Positions 45,884 through 54,494 of a DNA stretch of 54,494 nt are shown here, one piece after another. The DNA lies in contig MEPB01000074.1 in NCBI GenBank assembly GCA_001769385.1, positions 1 to 54,494 of the forward strand, given 5' to 3'. Origin of the DNA: Bacteroidetes bacterium RIFCSPLOWO2_12_FULL_35_15 (GTDB lineage: Bacteria > Bacteroidota > Bacteroidia > 2-12-FULL-35-15). The notes under the pieces are model-generated. The model was not told the origin of the DNA and did not search any database. It saw only the letters and a program-made list of their open reading frames with translations. A program made the translations under genes and the position numbers. Every line of letters begins with the position of its first letter. The stretch's first letter is position 1.

Positions 45884-46040
45884 TAAGAATTCAAAAAATT
45901 TTTTGTTTTTTGATGTACTCTTGTTGCGTTATTTAAAATTTGAAACAAGTCAAATAATAAGTAGCAAAAAAAAGTATTATTTAATCTATTATTTATTAGC
46001 CATAAAACCTTTCTGTATATAGGATAACAGTTTTAAAAAT

Positions 46041-47198
46041 ATGAAAAAAATTAAAATAAACATGCTATTAATTGGGTGCGCAATTGTTGTTAATTATGCC
46101 AATGCTCAAACTTATAATGTAGCAAATAACGGTGCATTACCTGCTAATACACCTCAAATTGGTATCGGAACAATAACACCGACAAATGCTCTTCAGGTGA
46201 GTGCGCCTAATATTAATATAGCTCAATTTGGATTATCTACTGCTCCAACTGGATTTATAAAAATAACAAGTGGGTCAAGTGCTGGTGGTTCCTTCTTACC
46301 TGTTATAGATGCAACTTCCACAATTCCTAATACTCCTTTTAACTCCAACGCATCACTCCCATCTCTTATAATTCGAGCAAATGGAATATCAGATAACGGT
46401 ACATCCCCTTTAATGATTTTTCGATCAGCTATCGCTGGTGCACTTGTAACGAATCGCCCGTTATTTCAATGGCAACAAGGAGATGGAACTCCTAAAATGA
46501 CAATGGATAAAGACGGTAATGTTGGAATTGGGGCAACAAGTACAACAAATGCAAAATTAAAAGTTCAAACTACAGCATCAAACAATACACCGGATGATTT
46601 TGCAGGACTTAGTATTGAAAGACAAACAACAACAGGGACAAGGCGTTTGTTTATGGTACCCCATTTAAACGGTTTTGGGTATAATCAACTTTCTACAAGT
46701 GGCGATTTTGGAATTCTATGGACAGACGGTGCTGTAGTTGGTGGATCAAATAGCTCTTCAGGGTTAGTAATTGGTACATTTGGTTCAAATAATGGTATTC
46801 GCATAGCTTCAAATGGTAATGTCGGGATAGGTACTAATTTAGCAAGCAATACCTATAATGGCACCGCTAATTATTTTAAATTATCTGTGAATGGCAGTGT
46901 AAGAGCAAAAGAAATAATTGTAAATACAAACTGGGCTGATTTTGTTTTTGAAAAAAATTATAAATTGAAAACTCTTGCCGAGGTAGAACAATATATTAAT
47001 GCAAATGGGCATTTGCCGGAAATACCTACAGCAACAGATATTGAAACAAATGGAGGGAATTTAGGTGAACTCGTTAAATTACAAATGCAAAAAATTGAAG
47101 AGCTTACGCTATATATGATTGAGCAAAATAAAAAATTATCAGAATTAAATGAAGCTGTTCAAAAACAACAAATACAAGCTTTGAAAATCAATAAGTGA
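46041..47198 (+). CDS. Secreted repeat protein with C-terminal coiled-coil (tail-fibre-like)
   Basis: 385 aa with a signal peptide (about 1-23, ending NYANAQ). The central part has the NVGIG / LKVQ / LSVNGSVRAKEI pattern found in secreted, tail-fibre-like proteins of Bacteroidota, including two DGNVGIG/NGNVGIG strands. A segment DFVFEKNYKLKTLAEVEQYINANGHLPEIP precedes a C-terminal coiled coil (LVKLQMQKIEELTLYMIEQNKK), suggesting a trimer. It lacks the S74 peptidase residues I would expect in auto-processing tail fibres. It is the first gene after the putative LytTR operator. The role is unknown; probably a surface or extracellular fibre. Confidence 0.68.
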   Translation: MKKIKINMLLIGCAIVVNYANAQTYNVANNGALPANTPQIGIGTITPTNALQVSAPNINIAQFGLSTAPTGFIKITSGSSAGGSFLPVIDATSTIPNTPFNSNASLPSLIIRANGISDNGTSPLMIFRSAIAGALVTNRPLFQWQQGDGTPKMTMDKDGNVGIGATSTTNAKLKVQTTASNNTPDDFAGLSIERQTTTGTRRLFMVPHLNGFGYNQLSTSGDFGILWTDGAVVGGSNSSSGLVIGTFGSNNGIRIASNGNVGIGTNLASNTYNGTANYFKLSVNGSVRAKEIIVNTNWADFVFEKNYKLKTLAEVEQYINANGHLPEIPTATDIETNGGNLGELVKLQMQKIEELTLYMIEQNKKLSELNEAVQKQQIQALKINK

Positions 47199-47260
47199 TG
47201 ATTACTTTAAAGTTTATATTCTAAGTTCATTCAAAAAATTGAAAACTTGATACTTTAGGC

Positions 47261-47716
47261 ATGAAAAATATTCAGATAACACTTTTGTTAATTATAGGGG
47301 CGTTGACTTTGTTTGGCTTCAAATTGAAACAGCAAAGTGATTTAATACAAATTCCTTGTGAAGAAATTAAAATTAAATGTACACAGAGTCGTCATGGGAA
47401 TTTCATTATTAATGACTATAAGGAATACAAGGATCTCTTAACAATAAGATCTCCTCATCCTGATTGTGAGAATTATGAATTGCCTCCGATTGATTTTAAT
47501 AACTACACATTACTCGGTGTAGTTAGCTCTACAGCAGGTTGTTCAAATCCAATAATAAGTCATTTTGTAACAAAAAACACCAATAATGAATTTATACTTA
47601 ATGTAAACAGTGAGCAAAGGGGATTATGTGAAAGGAATTGGAGAATAAAAATTTGGTGTTTGATTCCAAAAGTTACAGATAAAAGTAAAATTAAATTCAA
47701 CATTGTTAAAAAATAA
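47261..47716 (+). CDS. Small secreted cysteine-containing protein of unknown function
   Basis: 151 aa. An N-terminal hydrophobic stretch (about 4-20) is followed by a soluble part with six cysteines (around IPCEEIKIKC, HPDCEN, TAGCSNP, GLCERNW, IWCLIP), which suggests disulfides in the periplasm or outside. I do not recognise it. Six nucleotides separate it from the T9SS peptidase gene, so it may be an inhibitor, chaperone or partner of that protein; this is a guess from position only. Confidence 0.62.
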   Translation: MKNIQITLLLIIGALTLFGFKLKQQSDLIQIPCEEIKIKCTQSRHGNFIINDYKEYKDLLTIRSPHPDCENYELPPIDFNNYTLLGVVSSTAGCSNPIISHFVTKNTNNEFILNVNSEQRGLCERNWRIKIWCLIPKVTDKSKIKFNIVKK

Positions 47717-47722
47717 TTTATT

Positions 47723-50317
47723 ATGAAAAATATTTCAAATGTGCGTATTAGGCTTATTTTGTTTTTAGTTGTATTCATTTCTTATAGCACTTATTCTCAA
47801 ATCAGTAGAAATGGTATTCCATTTACAATTCATCGTGTGCCAAATCCGTCAATTCATTCATTAGCTTTGCCTTTTATTGATAATTCAGTAATGAAAAATG
47901 CTGCGAAGTCACTTAATGGTTCAAATTGTACTGATTGTAATGAGAAATATTATGGAAAAGGGATTGATATATCTATTGATATAAAAACTGAAGGCGAATT
48001 AGAATTACTGCCTGATAACAGTAGGTTATGGCTGTTAAGGGTTTCATCTACAACAGCTTATGGGATGCAGTTTTATTTCGATAGATTCCATTTGCCATAT
48101 GGTGCAACATTATACATATATAATGAGGATAGGACTAGTATTCTAGGAGCATTTACTTCTGACAACAATAATCCAATATCAAACAGAGGAATACAATTTG
48201 GGACAGAGTGGATTAAAGGAAATGCTATTTACCTTGAATATCATGAGCCTAACAATCCTGAATTCAATGGTGATCTGCGAATTGTTAAAGTTGTTCACAT
48301 TTTTAATGATTTATTTAATGAATCAGCTTCCTTTTTTGGCAATTCATTGTCATGCAATATTAACGCAGTGTGTTCGCTTGGATGGGAAAAAGAAATTAAT
48401 TCAGTAGCATTAATTTTGGCGTATGATTCAGATAACGAACTTTTTGCACAGTGCAGTGGCTCAATGATTAATAATACTAATCAAGATGGCCGACCTTTAT
48501 TTTTGTCTGCGAACCACTGCATTGACATCCCCGATAATGGTGATCCAAATTATAATTTTTTATTTGATTATAGTACTTGGTTATTCTTATTTAATTATCA
48601 AACAATAACATGTAATAGTGATGGATCAGATGTAAGTTCATCTACATCTCAATCAGTATATGGATCAACTTTACTTGCGCATGATTGGCATAATTCACCT
48701 AACTCAGATTATTTGTTATTAGAATTAAATACATCTAAAGAGGTATTATCTACATATGGAGTTTGTTATGCTGGCTGGACGTTAAGCAATCCTCAGCCAC
48801 CTTTTACTGGAATTCATCATCCCGGTGGCGATGTCAAAAAAATATCGTCTGCTAACATGATAACTGATTTTTCTACAACGCACTGGGAGGTTAATTGGGA
48901 TCAAGGCACAACAGAAGGAGGTTCATCCGGTTCTCCCTTGTTTGATAATGACCATCATATTATCGGTCAGGTTCATTATGGAAAGTTACCAATAGGTGCA
49001 GTTGATAATTGCGATCCAAATAAAGTTACAGGATATGGAAAGTTTTCCAAATCATGGCAGTTGGGGAATTTTGCTTATTGGTTAGATCCTTATAGTACTG
49101 GTCTAACAAATATTAGTACTTATTGTACTTCAAACTGTTACGATGGAGTTATGAATGGGAGTGAAACGGGGATAGATTGCGGAGGTAGCTGTCCTCCCTG
49201 TAACAATACAGGCGGAGGCAATTCAAGTCCTTGCAAAGTAATAACATATCAAATTAATTCTGAAAATACCAACACCGGAAATATAATTAATGTTTGCAAA
49301 AATAATATTATCATTTCTCCATTTAATTATATTCCTTGTACTTCTGGCCCGGAATGGCTATTTACAGATGTTCATGCACGAACTAATCATATTCCTTGTT
49401 ATCTTTCAACTCCCGGAGGACTTCCAGATTATTGTTTTACAGACCTTTTTCCATGGGGGTTGTTAGGAATTCCAGACAATAGTTGTGTGTGTTTTTATCG
49501 TAAATTATTTTTTGCTGTTCAACAATGTGATGAAAACAAAAATTTAATTGGAACTGAATATAGTTATTGGTTTGATTATCTTTCAGGCTTTAGCAGTTTT
49601 AGTTTAAATTCATATTTACCTCCCGGGGCTTCAATACAAGAGGGAAAGTTTTATAAAATCAAAGTAGCTTCAACAGCAGGGGGTATTTGGAGTGAGCATT
49701 CATCTTTCATAAGAGTATATTCAGATAACTTATTAATTCAAAACAAGGTTATTACTCATGATCAATTTGCAAATAGTATCACAATTACAAACTCTACGGT
49801 TCCTTCATATGCAAATATAAAAGCCGTAGCAAAAACAGAAATAAAAACATTTCCAAATACAGCATTAGGTAGTGGTAGTTATTATATTCAAAATTTTGAT
49901 TGTAATGACTTAGATCAGTTCAGGATGCTAACAAATAATAATTCTATTACATCTAATTCGGAGATTATAAATAAGGAAAATGCTTCGTCAGATTCCTATG
50001 CTTCAACAAATTATTCTTCCAACTTATTAAATGAAGAAAATTTAGAAAATAAAGCAGAAAAAATTAAAATTTATCCAAATCCCGCTACAAACGAAATCAA
50101 CATTGAATTTGAAATCGAAAACAATCAACCGATATCGGCAGATATATTTAATATCAATACCAACTTCGTTGGGAACATTGCAGATCTTAAAATATTTGAA
50201 AAGGGAGTAAACACTATAAAATATAACTGTTCAGAAATTTCTAATGGTGTATATTTTATAAAAATTAGGGTTAACAATGAAACGATTACAAAAAAGGTTG
50301 TAATCCTTCATAAGTAA
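47723..50317 (+). CDS. Secreted trypsin-fold (lysyl-endopeptidase-like) protease with T9SS sorting domain
   Basis: 864 aa with a signal peptide (about 1-29). An N-terminal proregion (~30-230) leads to the peptidase: LSANHCID with His265, an Asp in NSPNSDYLLLEL, and GGSSGSPLF with Ser402 as nucleophile, the order of the S1 family and close to lysyl endopeptidases. After it comes CYDGVMNGSETGIDCGGSC (a short cysteine motif common in Bacteroidota secreted proteins), then a ~250-aa region with unclear fold, and a type A sorting domain (IKIYPNPATNEI, GVYFIKIRV). It is likely released or surface-bound and digests proteins. Confidence 0.88.
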   Translation: MKNISNVRIRLILFLVVFISYSTYSQISRNGIPFTIHRVPNPSIHSLALPFIDNSVMKNAAKSLNGSNCTDCNEKYYGKGIDISIDIKTEGELELLPDNSRLWLLRVSSTTAYGMQFYFDRFHLPYGATLYIYNEDRTSILGAFTSDNNNPISNRGIQFGTEWIKGNAIYLEYHEPNNPEFNGDLRIVKVVHIFNDLFNESASFFGNSLSCNINAVCSLGWEKEINSVALILAYDSDNELFAQCSGSMINNTNQDGRPLFLSANHCIDIPDNGDPNYNFLFDYSTWLFLFNYQTITCNSDGSDVSSSTSQSVYGSTLLAHDWHNSPNSDYLLLELNTSKEVLSTYGVCYAGWTLSNPQPPFTGIHHPGGDVKKISSANMITDFSTTHWEVNWDQGTTEGGSSGSPLFDNDHHIIGQVHYGKLPIGAVDNCDPNKVTGYGKFSKSWQLGNFAYWLDPYSTGLTNISTYCTSNCYDGVMNGSETGIDCGGSCPPCNNTGGGNSSPCKVITYQINSENTNTGNIINVCKNNIIISPFNYIPCTSGPEWLFTDVHARTNHIPCYLSTPGGLPDYCFTDLFPWGLLGIPDNSCVCFYRKLFFAVQQCDENKNLIGTEYSYWFDYLSGFSSFSLNSYLPPGASIQEGKFYKIKVASTAGGIWSEHSSFIRVYSDNLLIQNKVITHDQFANSITITNSTVPSYANIKAVAKTEIKTFPNTALGSGSYYIQNFDCNDLDQFRMLTNNNSITSNSEIINKENASSDSYASTNYSSNLLNEENLENKAEKIKIYPNPATNEINIEFEIENNQPISADIFNINTNFVGNIADLKIFEKGVNTIKYNCSEISNGVYFIKIRVNNETITKKVVILHK

Positions 50318-50445
50318 GTAATAAAAAAAACACAACAAATTTGGATTTTTTTTCACTTACACAAACCAAAAAAATTGAAATATTAAATCTATTACTAAAA
50401 TGAAGAGTCAATTTTATTTGAATTAATGAAATAATAAATAAGACT

Positions 50446-51108
50446 ATGAGAAAACTACTTTATCTATTCCTTTGTACATTTTCACCAATACTGTACGGAC
50501 AATCATTTACCAAACTTTCGATCAAAATTGGACCAAATATTTCTGGTCAAATTAAAACACCCCCGGAATTTATTGATGGCGGTCTTAAAGGAGGATTTTC
50601 GGCAACTATTGAGCCAACCATATTTACATTCGGTTCAAAAAAACAATTTGATTTTAATACTGATTTTTCTTTCCTGCAAAAAGGAGGACATATTAATAGT
50701 CAAATTGTTGCTTATGATCAATATGGACAAATTGTTGGTATAGGTTCCGAAGGTTATGATGTTACAATTAATTACCTTTCTGTTTCACCCACATTTAAGG
50801 CAAATTTTTGGAATATACTATTTATTAAAGTAGGACCCCGACTTGATGTTTTTACCAATTATTCAAGTCAATCACGGTATTCAGCATATCCTAATTCAAA
50901 GAGTGATTTCAATACTTTGACTTATGGTATCACCTACGGGGCAGGTATTTGCATGGGAAAAAATAAAGTGAAATTTATTTTAGAGTTGGTCGGACAAAAT
51001 GACTTTTCAAATTCCTCCTACAATAAAGCATCTGGACAAACCTATAAAAATTATAGTTATATCATAAATTTTGGTGTTTCAATTTCTCTTAAAAAAAAGG
51101 ACCAATAA
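50446..51108 (+). CDS. Outer-membrane beta-barrel protein (porin/PorT-like)
   Basis: 220 aa with a signal peptide (about 1-18, ending YGQ). The mature part has regular amphipathic strands (LSIKIGPNISGQI, KQFDFNTDFSFLQKGG, FIKVGPRLDVFTNYS, YGITYGAGICMGKNK), ending SYIINFGVSISLKKKDQ. The pattern fits the small PorT-like outer membrane barrels common in Bacteroidota. The specific function is not known. It is followed by a related-looking barrel gene. Confidence 0.75.
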   Translation: MRKLLYLFLCTFSPILYGQSFTKLSIKIGPNISGQIKTPPEFIDGGLKGGFSATIEPTIFTFGSKKQFDFNTDFSFLQKGGHINSQIVAYDQYGQIVGIGSEGYDVTINYLSVSPTFKANFWNILFIKVGPRLDVFTNYSSQSRYSAYPNSKSDFNTLTYGITYGAGICMGKNKVKFILELVGQNDFSNSSYNKASGQTYKNYSYIINFGVSISLKKKDQ

Positions 51109-51184
51109 ATTTTAATTTCCATGTCTTTTTTAAGGAGAGAAATCATGGAATAAAAAAATTGAAAAAAAAAAGAACCCAATAATA

Positions 51185-51865
51185 ATGAAAAATACCTATT
51201 TGGCAATATCATTTATTCTGCTTGTAACATATTGCGATGCACAAAAAAAAGATTCAATACCTAATAATAATTTTTTAAGTGTAAAATATGATATTGTTAG
51301 GTTATTACCCGATGTATTTGTGATGAAATATGGTTGTATTTGTTTTGGTATCGAAAGCAATTTCAATAAAAAAAACAGTATCGGAATCGATTTGGGATAT
51401 ATAACAGATTATGGAGAAACAAAAGAGAATGGGATTGGTAATATATCCGCAAAAAACATAAAAGGATATTATTCAAGTCTGGAATATCGACATTATTATA
51501 AATTAACAAATAGAAATAAGTTTTATTATGGATTTAATCTTTCCTATCAAAAAACAAAAACAGAAAGAGAAGAATTTCTTATTAATTCATCAAATTATTT
51601 GAATGTCATTACTTCAAGTAACAATTATTATGTGAATAGGGAAGTTTCTGCTTCACATATTAATACAGGAATAAAAATGCAGTTTTCCCATTTTATTTTT
51701 GATCCTGAAATTGGATTTGGTTTAAAATACATTAAAAGCGCTACAGAAAATCAAAAAGGTTCTCCTGATCACACATATGAAGTTCCTTATAACAAAGTGT
51801 ATGATTCGGGAGAAAAATTATTCCCCAGTTTTAATTACAATTTAAAAATTGGCTGGTTGTTTTAA
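51185..51865 (+). CDS. Outer-membrane barrel-like protein of unknown function
   Basis: 226 aa. The signal peptide (1-~20, ending YCDAQ) leads into alternating strands (NSIGIDLGYITDYGE, YYSSLEYRHYYKLT, KFYYGFNLSYQKTK) and a C-terminus FNYNLKIGWLF with terminal Phe, the usual outer-membrane barrel signature. It has no recognisable domain and resembles DUF3575-like lipid-type barrels only loosely. It sits between two other secreted protein genes on the same strand. Confidence 0.7.
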   Translation: MKNTYLAISFILLVTYCDAQKKDSIPNNNFLSVKYDIVRLLPDVFVMKYGCICFGIESNFNKKNSIGIDLGYITDYGETKENGIGNISAKNIKGYYSSLEYRHYYKLTNRNKFYYGFNLSYQKTKTEREEFLINSSNYLNVITSSNNYYVNREVSASHINTGIKMQFSHFIFDPEIGFGLKYIKSATENQKGSPDHTYEVPYNKVYDSGEKLFPSFNYNLKIGWLF

Positions 51866-51887
51866 CTTAATTTAAAAAAATAAAAAA

Positions 51888-54377
51888 ATGAAAAAATATT
51901 TATTACTTACAATGCTTATCATTGCAATGAAATCATATTCGGCAGTAATTTATTTTGCGCCTGGCCAATTTAATTTAAACTACTGGATTATACCGGTTAA
52001 CTATGGTTGTGTTGAGGGAGAAAAATTTCTGAGAGTTGGGTTTTCAACATTCTCGGAAACGAATAATGATTATTTTGAGATTCGGAGAAGTACGGATACT
52101 GATTTTGAAAATGGCTACACTATTATCGGTGGTTATATTGACGGTTGCGGAACCTGTGGAGGAAGAAATTATGAAATACTCGACTATGGACCATTTACAC
52201 CTGGTTATACTTATTATTATCAGGTACGTGCAACCAGCAATTTTGGATTTGAAGGAATACCTCAAAATTTTGGTTCAAGTGGATATATTTCAACAACACC
52301 TACAATAGTTAATTGGGTGAATCAAGTTACATCCTCAGTGAGTATTTCATCAACTCCGAATACTGAAAACTCTTACACTTGGGGAATTGAAAGCAGAAAT
52401 AAACAAGGTGTAACAATTAGTCTTTCGCCAACTGAAGTAGCTAAAGTATTTGTAGAACAAAATAATTTCAAATTTAATTTTGCTCTCAACTTCAGCCTAT
52501 CAATGGTTAATATTGAAGTTAATATTGATGGTGGAAGTTATATGAATATAAATTCAGGCCCTCCTTTTTCAAACTTTATTTGGAACAATGCAGGGAATTA
52601 TTTTACTAATATAGGATACCATCTAATGGGGGTGAATTTTACAGATGCCGTTTCGGGAACAATTTACCATCGAGAATATAAGGTATTTGTCGTTCCTAAA
52701 TCAGATGAATTATATAAAGATAATTATTGTAACACCATAAGAGTCTGGAGAGGAATAGGAGGAGGCAGCAGAATCCCTTTATTACTTTCCGAAGGATTTG
52801 ACGCTTATAACACAAAGTCAGAACAGTATTATAGAGAAGCAGGAAAAGATTTAATTAACTGTTTACTTACTAAAGGGTTTGATATTTATGTCATTAATTA
52901 CAAATATAATTCTCAGGATATTAGAAATAATGCTGCGGTTTTTTCTTCTGCAATAAGGTATGTTTCAGCTATCAATAATAACCAACCTATTATTGCAGCA
53001 GGAATGAGTATGGGAGGAATCATCAACCGTTATGCCTGCGCTAAAGCCGAAAACGATGGAAATCCATTACCTATAAGTAAATTTTTAACTTTAGATTCAC
53101 CGCATCAAGGAGCTGTTATTTCTAGTACTCTTCAGGATTGGCGAAAATCGATAACAGATGGAGACGGATTTGCAGAAGCGGCTTCGAAAAATGATGCAGC
53201 GTATGAATTACTAAATTATAATGCATATGAGCCAACTGGAGTTTTCAAAACAGACTTCTTTAATGAATTAAACAGTTTAAATGGGAATGGATATCCACAC
53301 CTTGTACCAACGATCGGTGTTTCTTTTTCAACCATCGATCCAAATCCAAACCCTATTGGTGCCTTATGGTTATATGTCAATGTCACCGGTGTGCCGGGAA
53401 ATCAAAATCAATATTTTCAAATTACTCAGGAAGAAAGTGTTTCAGGCTCATTTTTACCAAGTCTAAATATGGATCCAACAGCTGTTGGTGTGAATATAGA
53501 TGGCGAACCCCTTATAAGCAAAGCTTATTTTTCGAGCAACTTATTAGCATTCCTTCGTCCTTTCGAAGATCAAACTGCAACTATAATACAATATGCATCC
53601 CCTTCTTTCATCCCCCACAATAGTTCATTAGATATCGTAAATGGTGTTTCAAAATTTAATATCACTATTCAACCAACTACTACGGGTTTTCATGATATTA
53701 TTCCTCCTGATATTATTGAACCTTTAATTAATGTCCTAATAAACAGAAATTTATATCTCCAGAACAAAACAATTACTGATACTAAGAATTACATCGCCAA
53801 TTTTACAATTGAAGCTGGCAATAATGTAATATCAACATTACCTGCTGGAGATTTTATTGTTGCAAATGGCTCGAATGTGATGATGACAGCAGGCAATCAA
53901 ATAAAATTGTCACCGGGAGTTAGGGTGCTAGCAGGAAGCAATTTCAATACAAAAATTGACCTTGTACGCTGTGATGGCGTTCAGTCAACTCAATTTCGAA
54001 ATAGTATATCAAATGACAATAATGATGATTATATCGATAATCAGGAAAATAATCCCTCTCCTCTTTATTCAGGTAATAAAATTTCTGAAACAATAGTAGC
54101 TGAAGAAACAATATTAAAGACTCAAGTGAATAGCATAAATATTATACCTAATCCCAGTAACGGTAAATTTAAAATAAGTATTACAAAAAATGAGAAATCA
54201 ATTGGGATCAAGGAATTAAAAGTGTATGATTTAATGGGTAAAGTAATATGGCAAACAGCATCCTCAACTAATAGCGTGTTTGATGCGGATATTGCAGATG
54301 TTGCACCAGGCATTTATTATGTCCGGAGTGTAAATGATGAAGGAGATATCGAAGTACAAAAATTAATTAAACAATAA
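51888..54377 (+). CDS. Secreted alpha/beta-hydrolase (lipase-like) with T9SS sorting domain
   Basis: 829 aa with a signal peptide (about 1-19, ending SYS). The N-terminal ~280 residues are beta-rich with a fibronectin-like unit (YYYQVRATSNFGFEG). The hydrolase part shows PLLLSEGFDAYN, DIYVINYKYNSQDIR, and AGMSMGGIINRY with the nucleophile Ser374 in GxSxG, followed by LTLDSPHQGAV, as in lipases and PGAP1-like esterases. The last ~75 residues are a T9SS type A sorting domain (NIIPNPSNGKFKI, LKVYDLMGKVIW, APGIYYVRSV). It probably hydrolyses esters outside the cell. A terminator follows. Confidence 0.85.
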   Translation: MKKYLLLTMLIIAMKSYSAVIYFAPGQFNLNYWIIPVNYGCVEGEKFLRVGFSTFSETNNDYFEIRRSTDTDFENGYTIIGGYIDGCGTCGGRNYEILDYGPFTPGYTYYYQVRATSNFGFEGIPQNFGSSGYISTTPTIVNWVNQVTSSVSISSTPNTENSYTWGIESRNKQGVTISLSPTEVAKVFVEQNNFKFNFALNFSLSMVNIEVNIDGGSYMNINSGPPFSNFIWNNAGNYFTNIGYHLMGVNFTDAVSGTIYHREYKVFVVPKSDELYKDNYCNTIRVWRGIGGGSRIPLLLSEGFDAYNTKSEQYYREAGKDLINCLLTKGFDIYVINYKYNSQDIRNNAAVFSSAIRYVSAINNNQPIIAAGMSMGGIINRYACAKAENDGNPLPISKFLTLDSPHQGAVISSTLQDWRKSITDGDGFAEAASKNDAAYELLNYNAYEPTGVFKTDFFNELNSLNGNGYPHLVPTIGVSFSTIDPNPNPIGALWLYVNVTGVPGNQNQYFQITQEESVSGSFLPSLNMDPTAVGVNIDGEPLISKAYFSSNLLAFLRPFEDQTATIIQYASPSFIPHNSSLDIVNGVSKFNITIQPTTTGFHDIIPPDIIEPLINVLINRNLYLQNKTITDTKNYIANFTIEAGNNVISTLPAGDFIVANGSNVMMTAGNQIKLSPGVRVLAGSNFNTKIDLVRCDGVQSTQFRNSISNDNNDDYIDNQENNPSPLYSGNKISETIVAEETILKTQVNSINIIPNPSNGKFKISITKNEKSIGIKELKVYDLMGKVIWQTASSTNSVFDADIADVAPGIYYVRSVNDEGDIEVQKLIKQ

Positions 54378-54403
54378 CATCAAAAAAAAATGATAAAATA
54401 AAG

Positions 54404-54435
54404 AGGCTGTCTCAAAAGTGAGATGGCCTTTTTTT
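54404..54435 (+). terminator. Rho-independent terminator after the secreted block
   Basis: An 11-bp stem with two G-T wobbles (54404-54414 with 54419-54429) and a 4-nt loop is followed by a run of seven T. It lies 27 nt after the lipase-like gene stop and closes the plus-strand gene block that starts near 46 kb. Confidence 0.85.
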
Positions 54436-54494
54436 ATTCCTTTATTGACAAACAGTTAAGAAATCAACGATATTTTGTTAAAAACAAAACGGCA

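Noticed and set aside
46041-47198. Prophage tail-fibre gene
   Set aside because: It has a signal peptide and no phage neighbours; the NVGIG pattern is common in secreted Bacteroidota proteins.
51117-51150. Terminator between the two barrel genes
   Set aside because: Only a 7-bp stem (TTCCATG/CATGGAA) with a 20-nt loop and no T-run on the plus strand; too weak to call.
54404-54435. End of an insertion sequence (AGAGGCTGTCTCAAAA word)
   Set aside because: The word is part of a terminator hairpin with a T-run; no transposase frame is visible in the window.

Overview
The window reads as chromosomal DNA of an AT-rich Bacteroidota member. The grounds are four secreted proteins with type IX secretion (T9SS) C-terminal sorting domains, one of them the gliding-motility type B domain; a LytS-like sensor with a ligand-binding propeller paired with a LytTR regulator; start-proximal TAnnTTTG promoter elements; and an absence of strong Shine-Dalgarno sequences. 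I saw no rRNA, tRNA, CRISPR array, intact insertion sequence or phage module.

Layout. 0-9 kb: housekeeping and envelope genes (RsmB-like rRNA methyltransferase, RecR, a two-part GT2 glycosyltransferase, a class V PLP enzyme, an M1 peptidase with a predicted outer-membrane barrel). 9-12.5 kb: a TPR protein, a GT4 glycosyltransferase and a sugar epimerase. 12.8-19.5 kb: secreted and periplasmic proteins, including an M48 peptidase, three tandem paralogous barrel-like proteins, and the remnant of a duplicated gene. 19.4-22.5 kb, minus strand: an FAD oxidoreductase and two SAM methyltransferase-like proteins. 22.6-28.4 kb: a DUF115/GT42-like protein, a CMP-nonulosonate synthetase, two oxidoreductases, an acyltransferase and a CBS-nucleotidyltransferase. 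28.6-32.6 kb: two T9SS cargo proteins. 32.6-39.5 kb, minus strand: a tightly packed nonulosonic-acid operon (NeuC/LegG, NeuB/LegI, NeuD/LegH, LegC, LegB, two Gfo/Idh/MocA proteins). 39.6-46 kb: an SGNH protein, a Wzx flippase, and a sensor kinase with its LytTR regulator. 46-54.4 kb: six consecutive secreted proteins ending at a rho-independent terminator.

How it fits together. Together the central genes can encode a complete route from a nucleotide-activated GlcNAc to a CMP-activated legionaminic-acid-like sugar (PtmE-like, LegB, LegC, LegH, LegG, LegI, LegF). A candidate transferase, a flippase, acyl- and methyl-modifying enzymes and an SGNH hydrolase complete a surface-glycan locus. A type B T9SS adhesin overlaps the last sugar gene of the operon, which suggests that a secreted protein and its surface sugar are produced together. 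Downstream of the LytTR regulator gene lies a direct repeat resembling LytTR operators, placed before the block of secreted proteins.

The intergenic regions hold three different dyad elements (11.2, 23.6 and 27.2 kb) that look like small non-autonomous repeats, and a purine-rich tandem repeat (9.1 kb). All functional names are inferences from motifs read by eye; no database search was possible.
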